Shown here in pieces: positions 1 through 9,075 of a DNA stretch of 64,000 nt. A program made the position numbers and the translations under genes. The stretch is from an uncultured Bacilli bacterium (lineage in GTDB: Bacteria > Bacillota_I > Bacilli_A > RF39 > UBA660). Numbering within the stretch: the first letter of the stretch is position 1; each line of letters starts with the position of its first letter. The stretch is from positions 1 to 64,000 of the forward strand of contig CAKOLN010000007.1 of NCBI GenBank assembly GCA_934096075.1. Direction: 5' to 3'. The notes below the pieces were generated by a model, which saw only the letters and a list, made by a program, of their open reading frames with translations, had not been told where the DNA came from and searched no databases.

Positions 1-1844
1 CCATCACCGTTGGTATCGCAGTTCAAATCGCATTTACCATCTCCATTAGTATCACAATTCAAGTCACATTTGCCATCTCCATTGTTATCACAATTCAAAT
101 CACATTTGCCATCACCGTTGGTATCGCAATTCAAGTCACATTTCCCATCACCGTTGGTATCGCAGTTCAAATCACACTTGCCGTCTCCATTGTTATCACA
201 ATTCAAGTCACATTTGCCATCACCGTTGGTATCGCAGTTCAAATCGCATTTACCATCTCCATTAGTATCACAATTCAAGTCACATTTGCCATCGCCGTTA
301 GTATCGCAATTTAAATCGCACTTACCATCTCCATTAGTGTCACAATTTAAATCGCATTTACCATCTCCATTAGTATCACAATTCAAGTCACATTTATCAT
401 CGCCGTTAGTATCACAGTTCAAATCACATTTGCCATCTCCGTTAGTGTCACAATTTCGATCACATTTGCCATCTCCATTAGTGTCACAATTCAAGTCACA
501 CTTGCCATCTCCATCAGTATCGCAATTTAAATCACACTTACCATCTCCATTAGTATCGCAATTTGTTTCGCATTTACCATCTCCATTAATATCGCAATTT
601 AAGTCACATCTACCATCACCGTTTGTATCACAGTTCAAATCGCACTTGCCATCTCCGTTAGTATCGCAGTTCAAGTCGCATTTATCATCACCATTAGTAT
701 CACAATTCAAATCGCATTTGCCATCGCCATTAGTATCACAATTTAAGTCACATTTGCCATCTCCGTTGGTGTCACAATTTAATTTACATTTGCTATCACC
801 ATCACAATTCAAATCACATACACCATCACCATTAGTGTCACAATTTCGATCACATTTACCATCTCCATTAGTGTCACAATTAATATCGCATTTACCATCT
901 CCATTTATATCACAATTTAAATCACATTTGCCATCTCCATTAGTATCACAATTTAAATCACATTTGCCATCTCCATTGGTATCACAATTTAAATCACACT
1001 TACCATCACTGTTAGTATCACAATTTAAATTACATTTACCATCGTCATCAGTATCGCAATTTAAATCACATTTACCATCTCCATTAGTATCACAATTTAA
1101 ATTACAAACACCATCTCCATCAGTGTCACAATTCAAATCACATTTACCATCTCCATTAGTATCACAATTTAAATCACACTTACCATCTCCATCAGTATCA
1201 CAATTTAAATCACATTTACCATCTCCATCAGTATCACAATTTAAATCACATTTTCCATCGTCATTGGTATCACAATTTAAATCACATTTACCATCTTTAT
1301 TAGTATCACAATTTATTTCACAAACTTTATCATTATTAGTATCACAATTTAAATCACATTTGCCGTCTTTATTAGTATCACAATTTAAATCGCATTTTCC
1401 ATCCCCATCTAAATCTAAATTTGTTTCAGGCCATCCATCTTTATCTATATCACAATTCAAATCACACTTGCCATCATGATCCAAATCCTGATCAATTAAA
1501 TTCACATCTGGTTTACCATCTCCATCTAAATCTAAGTTAAATAAAGGCTCTCTATAATATCCATTTCCTTTAAAACTTACATTAGTTTTAGGTTTCAACT
1601 TATACCATTTTCCAGTACAATTAACATCACAAATACCATCTTTATCTATATCTAGATTTAAATATTTATATCTATGAAATCTATCTATATAAGAATAAGT
1701 ACCAAAAGCTGTTACGCCAATAAAAATAAACAATAACAAAATTAATATTATTACTTTCTTTTTATTGTCATCATTAGGTTCTTCTAAATATAATCCTTCT
1801 TCTTCCATTATTTGAGTTTTTTCATCTAAATTTTTATTAGTCAT
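1..1844 (-). CDS. Membrane-anchored Asp/Cys-rich tandem-repeat surface protein (C-terminus beyond window)
   Basis: The minus-strand frame is open from an ATG at 1844 to the window edge, so the C-terminus is missing. An AAGGAGTG ribosome site lies just upstream. A short acidic cytoplasmic start is followed by basic residues (NKKK) and one membrane helix at about residues 36-55. A linker with degenerate repeats (LDIDKDGICDVNC, LDLDGDGKPD) follows, then about 41 repeats of 12 residues with consensus DTNGDGKCDLNC. Each unit has the D-x-N-x-D-G-x-x-D spacing of a calcium-binding loop, as in EF-hand/thrombospondin type 3 repeats, plus two cysteines. Inference: an extracellular calcium-binding, possibly disulfide-linked or metal-binding stalk. 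No exact family is recognised and function is unknown. The topology (N-in, repeats outside) is the most reliable part. Confidence 0.85.
   Translation of the reverse strand, partial: MTNKNLDEKTQIMEEEGLYLEEPNDDNKKKVIILILLLFIFIGVTAFGTYSYIDRFHRYKYLNLDIDKDGICDVNCTGKWYKLKPKTNVSFKGNGYYREPLFNLDLDGDGKPDVNLIDQDLDHDGKCDLNCDIDKDGWPETNLDLDGDGKCDLNCDTNKDGKCDLNCDTNNDKVCEINCDTNKDGKCDLNCDTNDDGKCDLNCDTDGDGKCDLNCDTDGDGKCDLNCDTNGDGKCDLNCDTDGDGVCNLNCDTNGDGKCDLNCDTDDDGKCNLNCDTNSDGKCDLNCDTNGDGKCDLNCDTNGDGKCDLNCDINGDGKCDINCDTNGDGKCDRNCDTNGDGVCDLNCDGDSKCKLNCDTNGDGKCDLNCDTNGDGKCDLNCDTNGDDKCDLNCDTNGDGKCDLNCDTNGDGRCDLNCDINGDGKCETNCDTNGDGKCDLNCDTDGDGKCDLNCDTNGDGKCDRNCDTNGDGKCDLNCDTNGDDKCDLNCDTNGDGKCDLNCDTNGDGKCDLNCDTNGDGKCDLNCDTNGDGKCDLNCDTNGDGKCDLNCDNNGDGKCDLNCDTNGDGKCDLNCDTNGDGKCDLNCDNNGDGKCDLNCDTNGDGKCDLNCDTNGD
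3..1479. repeat. 36-bp tandem repeat array, about 41 units
   Basis: This is an in-frame coding minisatellite: a 36-bp unit repeated about 41 times and continuing off the left edge. One unit near 787-810 is 6 bp short, which keeps frame. Units at 1-350 are nearly identical, and a block at about 1-90 recurs at about 217-306, giving a higher-order period of 216 bp (6 units). Units toward 1300-1479 are more diverged. The pattern fits recent expansion at the far end by slippage or unequal recombination. Confidence 0.9.
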
Positions 1845-1908
1845 AATAACACTCCTTATTATCTAATTTAAATGATACCACATATTAAAAAAATAAACAA
1901 ATAATTTT

Positions 1909-2619
1909 CTAATTTTTTTGTTTATTTTCTATTTTTTCAATAAGTTGCTCATAATTATTATAAACATCATAAACTATTAAAGTAGTATCTTTAAATATTT
2001 TATTATTATCTATTTTAATCAAATCAACATTTATATTAACATTATTTTTAAACTTTTTATAACTATTAACACTAGTTATCTTATAAACATTAGCACTTCT
2101 CTTATAAAATACAGGATCCTTTACAAATTTCATAATTGCTTCTTTATCTTGCATTTTATTTATATTCTTCCTTATTTTACTAAATATTAAAAAGGAGGTT
2201 AATATACCAACTATATAATACTTTATCTTTTTAAATAAATTATTATCTTTATCATTTTTATGAACTCTAGGTAAAAACAAAGTAGTTTCAAACATAATAA
2301 GTACTAAATCACTTATAGAAATTAAATATATATCATCTTTATCAATATAATATGCTTTTAACCTTGAATGAAATTTCAATGAAATTGGAAACAAAATATA
2401 TAAAAAATCAAAAACAATGATTACAAATAAAACAAAGCCTTCAATACACCTAAAAAGATTCTCATTTAAACTTACTTTATTTATAACACATTTAAATAAA
2501 AGAAACACCATAATAGAAACAATTAAAGTAATTAAATATGTAAAAACATATTTTGACAAAGATACATAAATTTTATTTTTTCTAGCTAATTTTTCAGAAT
2601 ATACATATAAATTCTTCAT
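1909..2619 (-). CDS. Multi-pass membrane protein of unknown function
   Basis: The frame can open at 2640, but the ATG at 2619 is preferred because GGAGAAGGG sits 7-10 nt upstream of it. The product is about 236 residues. Two hydrophobic segments lie near the N-terminus (around residues 25-45 and 58-80), with further hydrophobic stretches around 100-120 and 140-155. A soluble basic C-terminal tail of about 80 residues is rich in Asn and Lys. The gene lies between the repeat surface protein and the YihY-family gene on the same strand. I do not recognise the family. Confidence 0.7.
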   Translation of the reverse strand: MKNLYVYSEKLARKNKIYVSLSKYVFTYLITLIVSIMVFLLFKCVINKVSLNENLFRCIEGFVLFVIIVFDFLYILFPISLKFHSRLKAYYIDKDDIYLISISDLVLIMFETTLFLPRVHKNDKDNNLFKKIKYYIVGILTSFLIFSKIRKNINKMQDKEAIMKFVKDPVFYKRSANVYKITSVNSYKKFKNNVNINVDLIKIDNNKIFKDTTLIVYDVYNNYEQLIEKIENKQKN

Positions 2620-2680
2620 TATTTCTATTCCCTTCTCCATTATAAATATATCACAATTTAAATAGAAAAAAAAGTAAAAA

Positions 2681-3559
2681 CTATTTGTTTCTACTTTCTC
2701 TAACTTTTTCTTCTAATTCTTTTAATTTTATATTATTAGTTTTTTCAATATTTTCATTAATATTTTGATAATTAAAAGTTAACCCCATAACAAACACAAA
2801 AGCCAAAATATAAAACCAAACCATTAATATTACTATATTACTTAATCCAGCATAATATAAATTATAAGCTGCTATATTTTTAATATAATAAGAATATATT
2901 AAAGTTGCTATTACCCAAACACTCGTTGTAAATATAGCGCCTTTAGTAACATACTTACTTTTAATTTTTTCATCGGGTGCTATTACATAAATTAACTTTA
3001 TTGAAAAATACATAATTATTATTGTAATAGGCAAATTAAGCACTGGATATAACATCTTTAATGCATCTATTATTCGATTATTAAAGCCTACCATCGTAGC
3101 TAAATTTAATATTTGTTCACCAAAGATAGGTACTATTAACATAAATGTAAATAAAACAAATAACAAAATAGTCATTACACAGGCCTTAATCCTTCTCTTA
3201 AAATAATTTTTATTTTCTATATTGAACACCATATTAGATGCTATTATAATTGAATCGCTACCATTACTTACTATAAAGAAAGCCACCAATAAATAGAAAA
3301 CAAAACCAAAATTAAATTTATAACCTGTTATCATAGGCGTAATCGCAGTCATTACTTCTTTACTAAAATTTTCTTCAATAAATTGAGTAATAAATGTTGT
3401 AGATAAATTAAATGAGGTTGCTATTAAAAGTAAGAACGAAATAATAGGTACTATCGCAAGAACAAAGTAATAAGCAAGGGTACTAGGAAGTGTAAGCATT
3501 TCAGGTTCATTCATAATATTATAAATATTTATAACAAAATCTTTAACCTTTTTCCACAT
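2681..3559 (-). CDS. YihY/virulence factor BrkB family membrane protein
   Basis: A 292-residue inner-membrane protein with about six transmembrane helices. It begins with a short amphipathic stretch followed by the family hallmark LPSTLAYYFVLAIVPII at residues 24-40. The middle contains the polar NGSDSIIIASNMVFN stretch and the C-terminal half the conserved YYIKNIAAYNLYYAGLSN region. This pattern is the UPF0761/YihY family, once called ribonuclease BN in error. The biochemical role is not established. It ends in a charged cytoplasmic tail. The stop of the upstream sensor gene is only 2 nt away from the start, so the two are probably co-transcribed. Confidence 0.85.
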   Translation of the reverse strand: MWKKVKDFVINIYNIMNEPEMLTLPSTLAYYFVLAIVPIISFLLLIATSFNLSTTFITQFIEENFSKEVMTAITPMITGYKFNFGFVFYLLVAFFIVSNGSDSIIIASNMVFNIENKNYFKRRIKACVMTILLFVLFTFMLIVPIFGEQILNLATMVGFNNRIIDALKMLYPVLNLPITIIIMYFSIKLIYVIAPDEKIKSKYVTKGAIFTTSVWVIATLIYSYYIKNIAAYNLYYAGLSNIVILMVWFYILAFVFVMGLTFNYQNINENIEKTNNIKLKELEEKVRESRNK

Positions 3560-3561
3560 AA

Positions 3562-5562
3562 CTAATTTCCTTTATTTTTTCTCATCATGATTAATGCTTC
3601 ATTTATAGCATCATCAATTGTAGTACTTTCACTATTTATCATATAATAACCTACACTTGCCCCATACTCATAAGGTAAATTCTTAAATTCTTTAATAAGT
3701 TTATTAACATAAGTAACAACTTGCTTATCTTCATAACCTACTAAATAAATTAAAAATTCATTACCATCTGTTCTTATTATTTCACTATTTTCTCTTTGTG
3801 TTCTAATTAATATATTAGCCGCACTTTTAATCTGTCTATCCCCTTCTTCATGACCTTTAGTATCGTTAATAACACTAATACTATTTAAATCAACTACTAC
3901 TACGGCTTGCGGATAAACTTTATTACTTTCCCAATAATTCAAATTATCATTCAAATAATTCCTATTTTTCAAATTAGTCATTACATCCAAATACATCATC
4001 TTATCTTCTTTTCTAATTTTTTTAGTAACTCTAATCTTCTTATTAAACTTTAACATAAACAATACTATTGCCACTATAATAACAATTAAATAAGTAATAT
4101 TACTTAGAATAAATTTAATAACAACATTAGTATTAGCTTCATCTATAGAATGACTAATAGCCATATTATTAACATAATTATTTCCCAAAGTACTAATATA
4201 AAAATTAAATAAATTATTTAATATAGTATTATCACTATTCAATAAGAAATCACTTTGTACATCAGTTTCACCTATATACTTAACAACATAATTCTTTAAT
4301 TCATCATTTTTATAATAATCAAATACACTTTTCTCTAATATTAAAACATCATTTTTATTAATATTTTTTAACAAAGACTTATAATTATCAAAAGTATCAA
4401 TATTAACATTCATATTCTTAATATAACTATATAAATTAGTATTATTTACCATTTTAACATTATCATCAATAACACTTTTTATACTATCCACAGGTATATA
4501 ATTATCTTTATGAGTAACAACAACATAATTAATATTTCCTAAGCTTACACTATTAGTATAATTATTATTACTTACATTATAATAATTAAGTACAAAATCT
4601 ACTTTTTTAGCACTTAAAGCGTTATTTAATTTATCAATATTAGAATACTCTATATACTTATAACTAGCTCCAGTCATATCCGCAAATAATCTCAAATATT
4701 CATTAGTAATACCACTAAACTTATTATTTATTTTACCTTCAAAAGGTAAATTAGATATGTATCCTACTAATAAATCATCACCTATAATACTTTCTTTCTC
4801 TAAATCACTTATACTATAAGCATCATAATAAAGTTTCAATAGATTTTTATTTCTACTAGTATTTAAACTATCTTCCCAAGTATTAAAATATTTAGTAAAT
4901 ACATTAGCTAACATCGTATTAGCATCTTTCATGCTCAAAACATAATGAGAATGTAATCCTTCAATATGTTTAACTATATAATACTTATTATTAACTATTT
5001 CATTCATATATTTTTCCATAGGTATAATAGCATAAATAATAGAATTATCCATATCATTTTTAATATTATCAAAAGTTTCATATTCTTTATAATTTAAACC
5101 GTAGTCACTCAAATAATTACTAACATAATTTAAATCATTTTTAACAACACCAATATTTTGATTTTTAATTTCACTAAAATTCTTTACTAGATTAGAATTA
5201 GTACTAATTAAAACATAATGATCTGTATAAAATACTAAATCACTAGGACTTAACTCGTTCTTATTTTTAAAATTATAATTACCTTCACTATTAACAGTCA
5301 CATTAAAAGTTAACCCAGTACTAGATTCTAAATTTTTAATATAATCATAGAATACACCTTCACCATTATTACTAAATATAGGTAAATTACCTTCCATGCT
5401 TATATCTATAACATTATTAGCATTTTGATTTATCCAACTTTTTTCACTAAATGAAAAATTATTTTTATTATTGTTAACATAAATTAATATACCAACAACA
5501 ATAATAAATAAAAGAAGAATAAGTCCACTTATTATTAATATCTTTCTATTTTTCTTTTTCAT
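3562..5562 (-). CDS. Double solute-binding-domain sensor with degenerate GGDEF domain
   Basis: A 666-residue protein. An N-terminal membrane helix (about 8-30) precedes two extracellular periplasmic-binding-type domains (about 45-250 and 255-475; the second begins LLVGYISNLPFEGKI, typical of SBP_bac_3). A second membrane helix (about 485-507) leads to a cytoplasmic GGDEF domain. The domain keeps DLNSISVINDTKGHEEGD, which fits the nucleotide and metal site region, but the signature reads RTDGNEF instead of RxGGDEF. Diguanylate cyclases with this signature altered are usually inactive, so a GTP- or c-di-GMP-binding or purely structural role is inferred. The ligand of the outer domains is unknown. 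Linked to YihY downstream and a small membrane protein upstream. Confidence 0.85.
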   Translation of the reverse strand: MKKKNRKILIISGLILLLFIIVVGILIYVNNNKNNFSFSEKSWINQNANNVIDISMEGNLPIFSNNGEGVFYDYIKNLESSTGLTFNVTVNSEGNYNFKNKNELSPSDLVFYTDHYVLISTNSNLVKNFSEIKNQNIGVVKNDLNYVSNYLSDYGLNYKEYETFDNIKNDMDNSIIYAIIPMEKYMNEIVNNKYYIVKHIEGLHSHYVLSMKDANTMLANVFTKYFNTWEDSLNTSRNKNLLKLYYDAYSISDLEKESIIGDDLLVGYISNLPFEGKINNKFSGITNEYLRLFADMTGASYKYIEYSNIDKLNNALSAKKVDFVLNYYNVSNNNYTNSVSLGNINYVVVTHKDNYIPVDSIKSVIDDNVKMVNNTNLYSYIKNMNVNIDTFDNYKSLLKNINKNDVLILEKSVFDYYKNDELKNYVVKYIGETDVQSDFLLNSDNTILNNLFNFYISTLGNNYVNNMAISHSIDEANTNVVIKFILSNITYLIVIIVAIVLFMLKFNKKIRVTKKIRKEDKMMYLDVMTNLKNRNYLNDNLNYWESNKVYPQAVVVVDLNSISVINDTKGHEEGDRQIKSAANILIRTQRENSEIIRTDGNEFLIYLVGYEDKQVVTYVNKLIKEFKNLPYEYGASVGYYMINSESTTIDDAINEALIMMRKNKGN

Positions 5563-5570
5563 TATATCAC

Positions 5571-6026
5571 CTAATTATTTGTCCAAACTATCTGAGTATT
5601 ACTAGAGTTTTTATATCCTTCCATTGGATAAATAGTAGTTTCTTCACTAGCATTTTTACATGTAATTAAGAATTGAATATCATAAAAAGATTTTTCATCA
5701 TCGCTAAATACATCTAATGCCTTAACAGCATAACTTTGTGCATCAACCTTACTAACTCCATCACTAACATCCATTATAACATAGACAATCTTACCTTTAG
5801 TATCTACACTAACATTTAAAACCCCATCTTCATATAAAGCTTTAATGTCATTTGCTAAAGAACTTTTTAATTTATGTTTTTCTACTCCAGTTAATCTATC
5901 ACCATACTTATCTCCGTTAGTACTATAAAAATATTTAATCAATCCTACACCCATAAGTATCAATGATATTATTACTATCAATGCAAGTACAAATAAAACT
6001 TTATTTTCTTTGATAACTTTTTTCAT
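5571..6026 (-). CDS. Small single-pass membrane protein, unknown function
   Basis: A 151-residue protein with one N-terminal membrane helix (about residues 10-33) and an extracellular domain of about 115 residues. The domain has an alternating beta/alpha look (VLNVSVDTKGKIVYVIMDVSD, then AQSYAVKALDVFSDDEK). It ends 8 nt before the GGDEF sensor start, so they form an operon. A GAGGAGTTGAAAGA ribosome site precedes the ATG. The family is not recognised. Its position suggests it may work with the sensor, but nothing in the sequence proves that. Confidence 0.7.
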   Translation of the reverse strand: MKKVIKENKVLFVLALIVIISLILMGVGLIKYFYSTNGDKYGDRLTGVEKHKLKSSLANDIKALYEDGVLNVSVDTKGKIVYVIMDVSDGVSKVDAQSYAVKALDVFSDDEKSFYDIQFLITCKNASEETTIYPMEGYKNSSNTQIVWTNN

Positions 6027-6106
6027 TCTTTCAACTCCTCGAATACATTATACTATAGTTTATTCCAAATTGCTAGTTTACATTCAGAAGACAAAAACAT
6101 AACTAT

Positions 6107-6134
6107 AATAATAAAAATTAAAATTTTTATTATT
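6107..6134. terminator. Perfect AT-rich inverted repeat, possible terminator
   Basis: AATAATAAAAATT, a 2-base spacer, then its exact complement AATTTTTATTATT. It lies in the 229-bp gap between two minus-strand genes and could end the transcript coming from ligA and the 120-residue gene. The rest of the gap shows no gene. Confidence 0.4.
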
Positions 6135-6255
6135 CTTCAATATTTACTCTAAATCAAACATATTTATTTTGACAAAATTAATGAAAAATAACAAAATATC
6201 ATTAGATTTGTCAAAAAATTAAAAACTAAATAAAAAGGCATCTCTCACGAAACAC

Positions 6256-6618
6256 CTATTTCTTATAAATAACTTTAGTACTTTTATTATCAGTTAAATG
6301 TATATTATCAACACTACTACTACCAAGAGGTATAGTTATTTTAAAATTACCACTTTTATATTTATTAGATACTAAAACACTATTAACTGTAACATATAAT
6401 TCCTTTCCAACTAAAGTATATGAAAAATCTTTATATGCACGACTACTATCACTAAAGTCACCAGTTATAACTAACTCATTATTACCTAAAGTTGTTTTCT
6501 CTATAACTATACTAGAATAATCACTAGTACCCAAATAAAACATTTTATAATAAATAAAACCACCTATCAAAACAACTATTCCTAATATTATTAATGCTAT
6601 CTTAACAAACCTATTCAT
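6256..6618 (-). CDS. Small membrane-anchored protein, unknown function
   Basis: A 120-residue protein with one N-terminal membrane helix (about residues 7-26, IALIILGIVVLIGGFIYY) and an outside domain rich in beta-branched residues, suggesting a small beta fold. The start overlaps the ligA stop by 8 nt, so it is translationally coupled to ligA. No family is recognised, and no cysteine or catalytic-looking motif is present. Confidence 0.65.
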   Translation of the reverse strand: MNRFVKIALIILGIVVLIGGFIYYKMFYLGTSDYSSIVIEKTTLGNNELVITGDFSDSSRAYKDFSYTLVGKELYVTVNSVLVSNKYKSGNFKITIPLGSSSVDNIHLTDNKSTKVIYKK

Positions 6619-8590
6619 ATAAAAATTCCTTCAACTCCTTTTCTCTCCATATAGTAATACCAAGTCTTACTGCATCATCATATTTTTTACCTGGATCAGA
6701 CCCAACAATAACTACATCAGTTTTACTTGAAACACTTCCACTTGTATTACCACCTTTTTTCTCTATCTCTTCTTTAATTTTATCTCTACTAATAAAATCA
6801 AAAGAACCAGTAATAACAAACTTTTTATTATTTACTCTATCATCACTTTCCACTTTTTCTATCTTACTTATAGTATTAACACCTATTTCTATTAGATTAT
6901 TTACTTCATTCATTTTTTCTTCATCCTTAAAATAATCTAATATACTTTGCGCAAGTATAGGTCCTATATCCGGAATGCTTATTAATTCATCATAATTGGC
7001 ATTTATTAAATTACTTAAACTACCAAACCTACTTGAAAGAATCTTTGCCGTTTTAGCACCTATTCCATTTATCCCTATAGCGTTTATAAGTCTATCCAAA
7101 GAATTACTTTTACTATTTTCTATAGCATTTAATAAATTATCAACACTTTTATTACCAAAACCTTCAAGTTTAATTAGTTCTTCTCTTTTCTCATTTAAAT
7201 GATAAATATCACTATATTTCTTAATTAATCCAAAATTATAAAAATCTTCTATAATTCTATCCCCTAGACCATCTATATTCATACATCCACGACTAACAAA
7301 ATGACATAAACTTTCAATATTTCTAGCTGGACACATAGGATTAACACAATAGCTTCCTACAATATCTTCTGCTTTAACAAGTTCACTTCCACAAATCGGA
7401 CAAACTTTAGTCATAACAAAATCTTTTTCTAATCCTGTTCTTCTCTCTTTCTTAGCTTCTACCACTTCTGGTATAACATCTCCTGCTTTTCTAATACTTA
7501 CTATATCTCCTATTTTTAAATCTTTCAATATACAATAATCTTCATTATGAAGAGTTGCTCGACTTATAGTAGAACCTTGTACAATTACAGGATCAAGTAC
7601 TGCATTCGGTGTAACTTGTCCAGTTCTACCAACAGTAAATATAATATCTTCAAGTTTAGTTAAAACTTCTTCAGCCGGAAATTTATAAGCAGTAGCCCAT
7701 TTAGGGTATTTAGCAGTAAATCCTAGTTCTATTTGGTCTCTAATATTATTCACCTTTAAAACAATACCATCTATATCATAAGATAATTCTTTTCTTTTTT
7801 TAGTCATTTCTTCAATAAACTTAATAATACCATCCACATTAGGAACTAACCTACTATTTGGATTAGTTTTAAAACCTAATTCTTTCAAATATTGTAATGC
7901 TTCATAATGTGTTTCTATTCCATAATCTAATGGATTAGGAATATGATAAATGAATGTATCAAGTCCCCTAGATGCAGCAATTTTACTATCTAATTGTCTT
8001 ATACTACCAGCAGCCGCATTTCTACAATTTTGAAAAACAGGTAAACCTTCACTTTCTCTCTTTTCATTTAAAGACTTAAGTACCTTTTTAGGCATATATA
8101 TTTCTCCACGAACTTCTATACTAATTGGCTTCTTTAATGTTAAAGGTACTGTTTTAATAGTTTTAACATTCTCAGTAATGTCCTCTCCAACAACACCATC
8201 ACCTCTAGTCGCAGCACTTACAAGTTTACCATCTTCATAATTCAAAGAAACACTAAGTCCGTCTATTTTAAGTTCACAAACATAACTAGGTTTAACAGAA
8301 TCTTTCTTTATCTTTCTATCAAAATCTCTTATTTCTTCTTCATTAAATACATTAGACAAACTCATCATAGGAATCTTATGTCTATGTTTTTCAAATTTAT
8401 CAAGTACTTTTCCACCGACTCTCTTAGTAGGTGAATCATCTCTAACTTTATCGGGATTCTCTTCTTCTAAATTAATTAATTCTCTTAAATATTTATCATA
8501 TTCTTGATCAGTAATAGTAGGATTATCTAAAACATGATAATTATAATCAGCTTCATTTAATATCTTAATAAGTTCATCCATTCTATCCAT
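6611..8590 (-). CDS. ligA: NAD-dependent DNA ligase LigA
   Basis: A 659-residue protein of normal LigA length. It seals nicks during replication and repair using NAD+. The N-terminal Ia domain carries the conserved YxxLD...YD pattern. The adenylation motif is KIDG with the active lysine at about 108. The later nucleotidyltransferase motifs (AATRGDG, KFPAEE) are present. A four-cysteine zinc finger (CPICG...CVNPMC) precedes helix-hairpin-helix repeats, and a C-terminal BRCT domain (KKFVITGSFD...) closes the protein. Start at 8590 follows GTGGTGAT; a second ATG three codons in is possible. In Bacillota ligA usually follows pcrA. Here pcrA lies 2.7 kb upstream, separated by accessory sequence. 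Confidence 0.97.
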   Translation of the reverse strand: MDRMDELIKILNEADYNYHVLDNPTITDQEYDKYLRELINLEEENPDKVRDDSPTKRVGGKVLDKFEKHRHKIPMMSLSNVFNEEEIRDFDRKIKKDSVKPSYVCELKIDGLSVSLNYEDGKLVSAATRGDGVVGEDITENVKTIKTVPLTLKKPISIEVRGEIYMPKKVLKSLNEKRESEGLPVFQNCRNAAAGSIRQLDSKIAASRGLDTFIYHIPNPLDYGIETHYEALQYLKELGFKTNPNSRLVPNVDGIIKFIEEMTKKRKELSYDIDGIVLKVNNIRDQIELGFTAKYPKWATAYKFPAEEVLTKLEDIIFTVGRTGQVTPNAVLDPVIVQGSTISRATLHNEDYCILKDLKIGDIVSIRKAGDVIPEVVEAKKERRTGLEKDFVMTKVCPICGSELVKAEDIVGSYCVNPMCPARNIESLCHFVSRGCMNIDGLGDRIIEDFYNFGLIKKYSDIYHLNEKREELIKLEGFGNKSVDNLLNAIENSKSNSLDRLINAIGINGIGAKTAKILSSRFGSLSNLINANYDELISIPDIGPILAQSILDYFKDEEKMNEVNNLIEIGVNTISKIEKVESDDRVNNKKFVITGSFDFISRDKIKEEIEKKGGNTSGSVSSKTDVVIVGSDPGKKYDDAVRLGITIWREKELKEFLYE

Positions 8591-8786
8591 CTTGTATCAC
8601 CACTTATATTATACAAAAAATGCAATTATTAGTAAACAAAACTTTTTATATATCTACAGGTAACATTTCTTTTTATATATATACTTAAATTTTTAGTATT
8701 TAACAATTTAGTTTCAGAATTATATCCAAAATCTTTTGTACTTAATCTAATCATATACTTAGGTTTATATAAGTTATAATAAGTTT

Positions 8787-8924
8787 TTATTTAGATTGAG
8801 TATTTTCAGAAGACTTTCCTTCTATTGGAATTACACCATCATAATCAGTTTCAACAAGAAAGTCAACTTCAGCTTCTTCTTTACTTTTCCAATAGTATAT
8901 AGGTAATCCACTAGATATATTTTT
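8787..8924 (-). pseudogene. Remnant of a DUF4143-type AAA ATPase (C-terminal piece)
   Basis: A 45-codon open piece ends at a TAA at 8787-8789. It reads GLPIYYWKSKEEAEVDFLVE then VIPIEGKSS, which is the DUF4143 C-terminal pattern (YYW-x-EVDFL-x-PIEVKS, a restriction-endonuclease-like fold). The intact relative in this window at 17788-19086 has NEIDFVIQ...IIPIEVKSNKS. The rest of the gene is missing: a stop lies directly upstream at 8925-8927. The remainder of the 8591-9075 gap shows no other gene. Confidence 0.65.
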
Positions 8925-9075
8925 TCAAATAATTTAATGAATTACATCTTTTCCGGACGACTTTTTAAATTATTAATATCATTTAATAAAGAAAATTGTT
9001 AATAAGTGTCAATTTATCAACAATTTCTTGATAAAATTAAAAATATTAGTTAAACTTAAAATAGGAGAGAGATAT

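Noticed and set aside
10..1479. A 489-codon plus-strand open frame of VSQFKSHLPSPL repeats
   Set aside because: It is the antisense shadow of the tandem repeat. The minus strand has a ribosome site, a membrane anchor and a sensible calcium-loop pattern.
3..1479. CRISPR-like array (36-bp period)
   Set aside because: Units are contiguous with no unique spacers and encode protein in frame.
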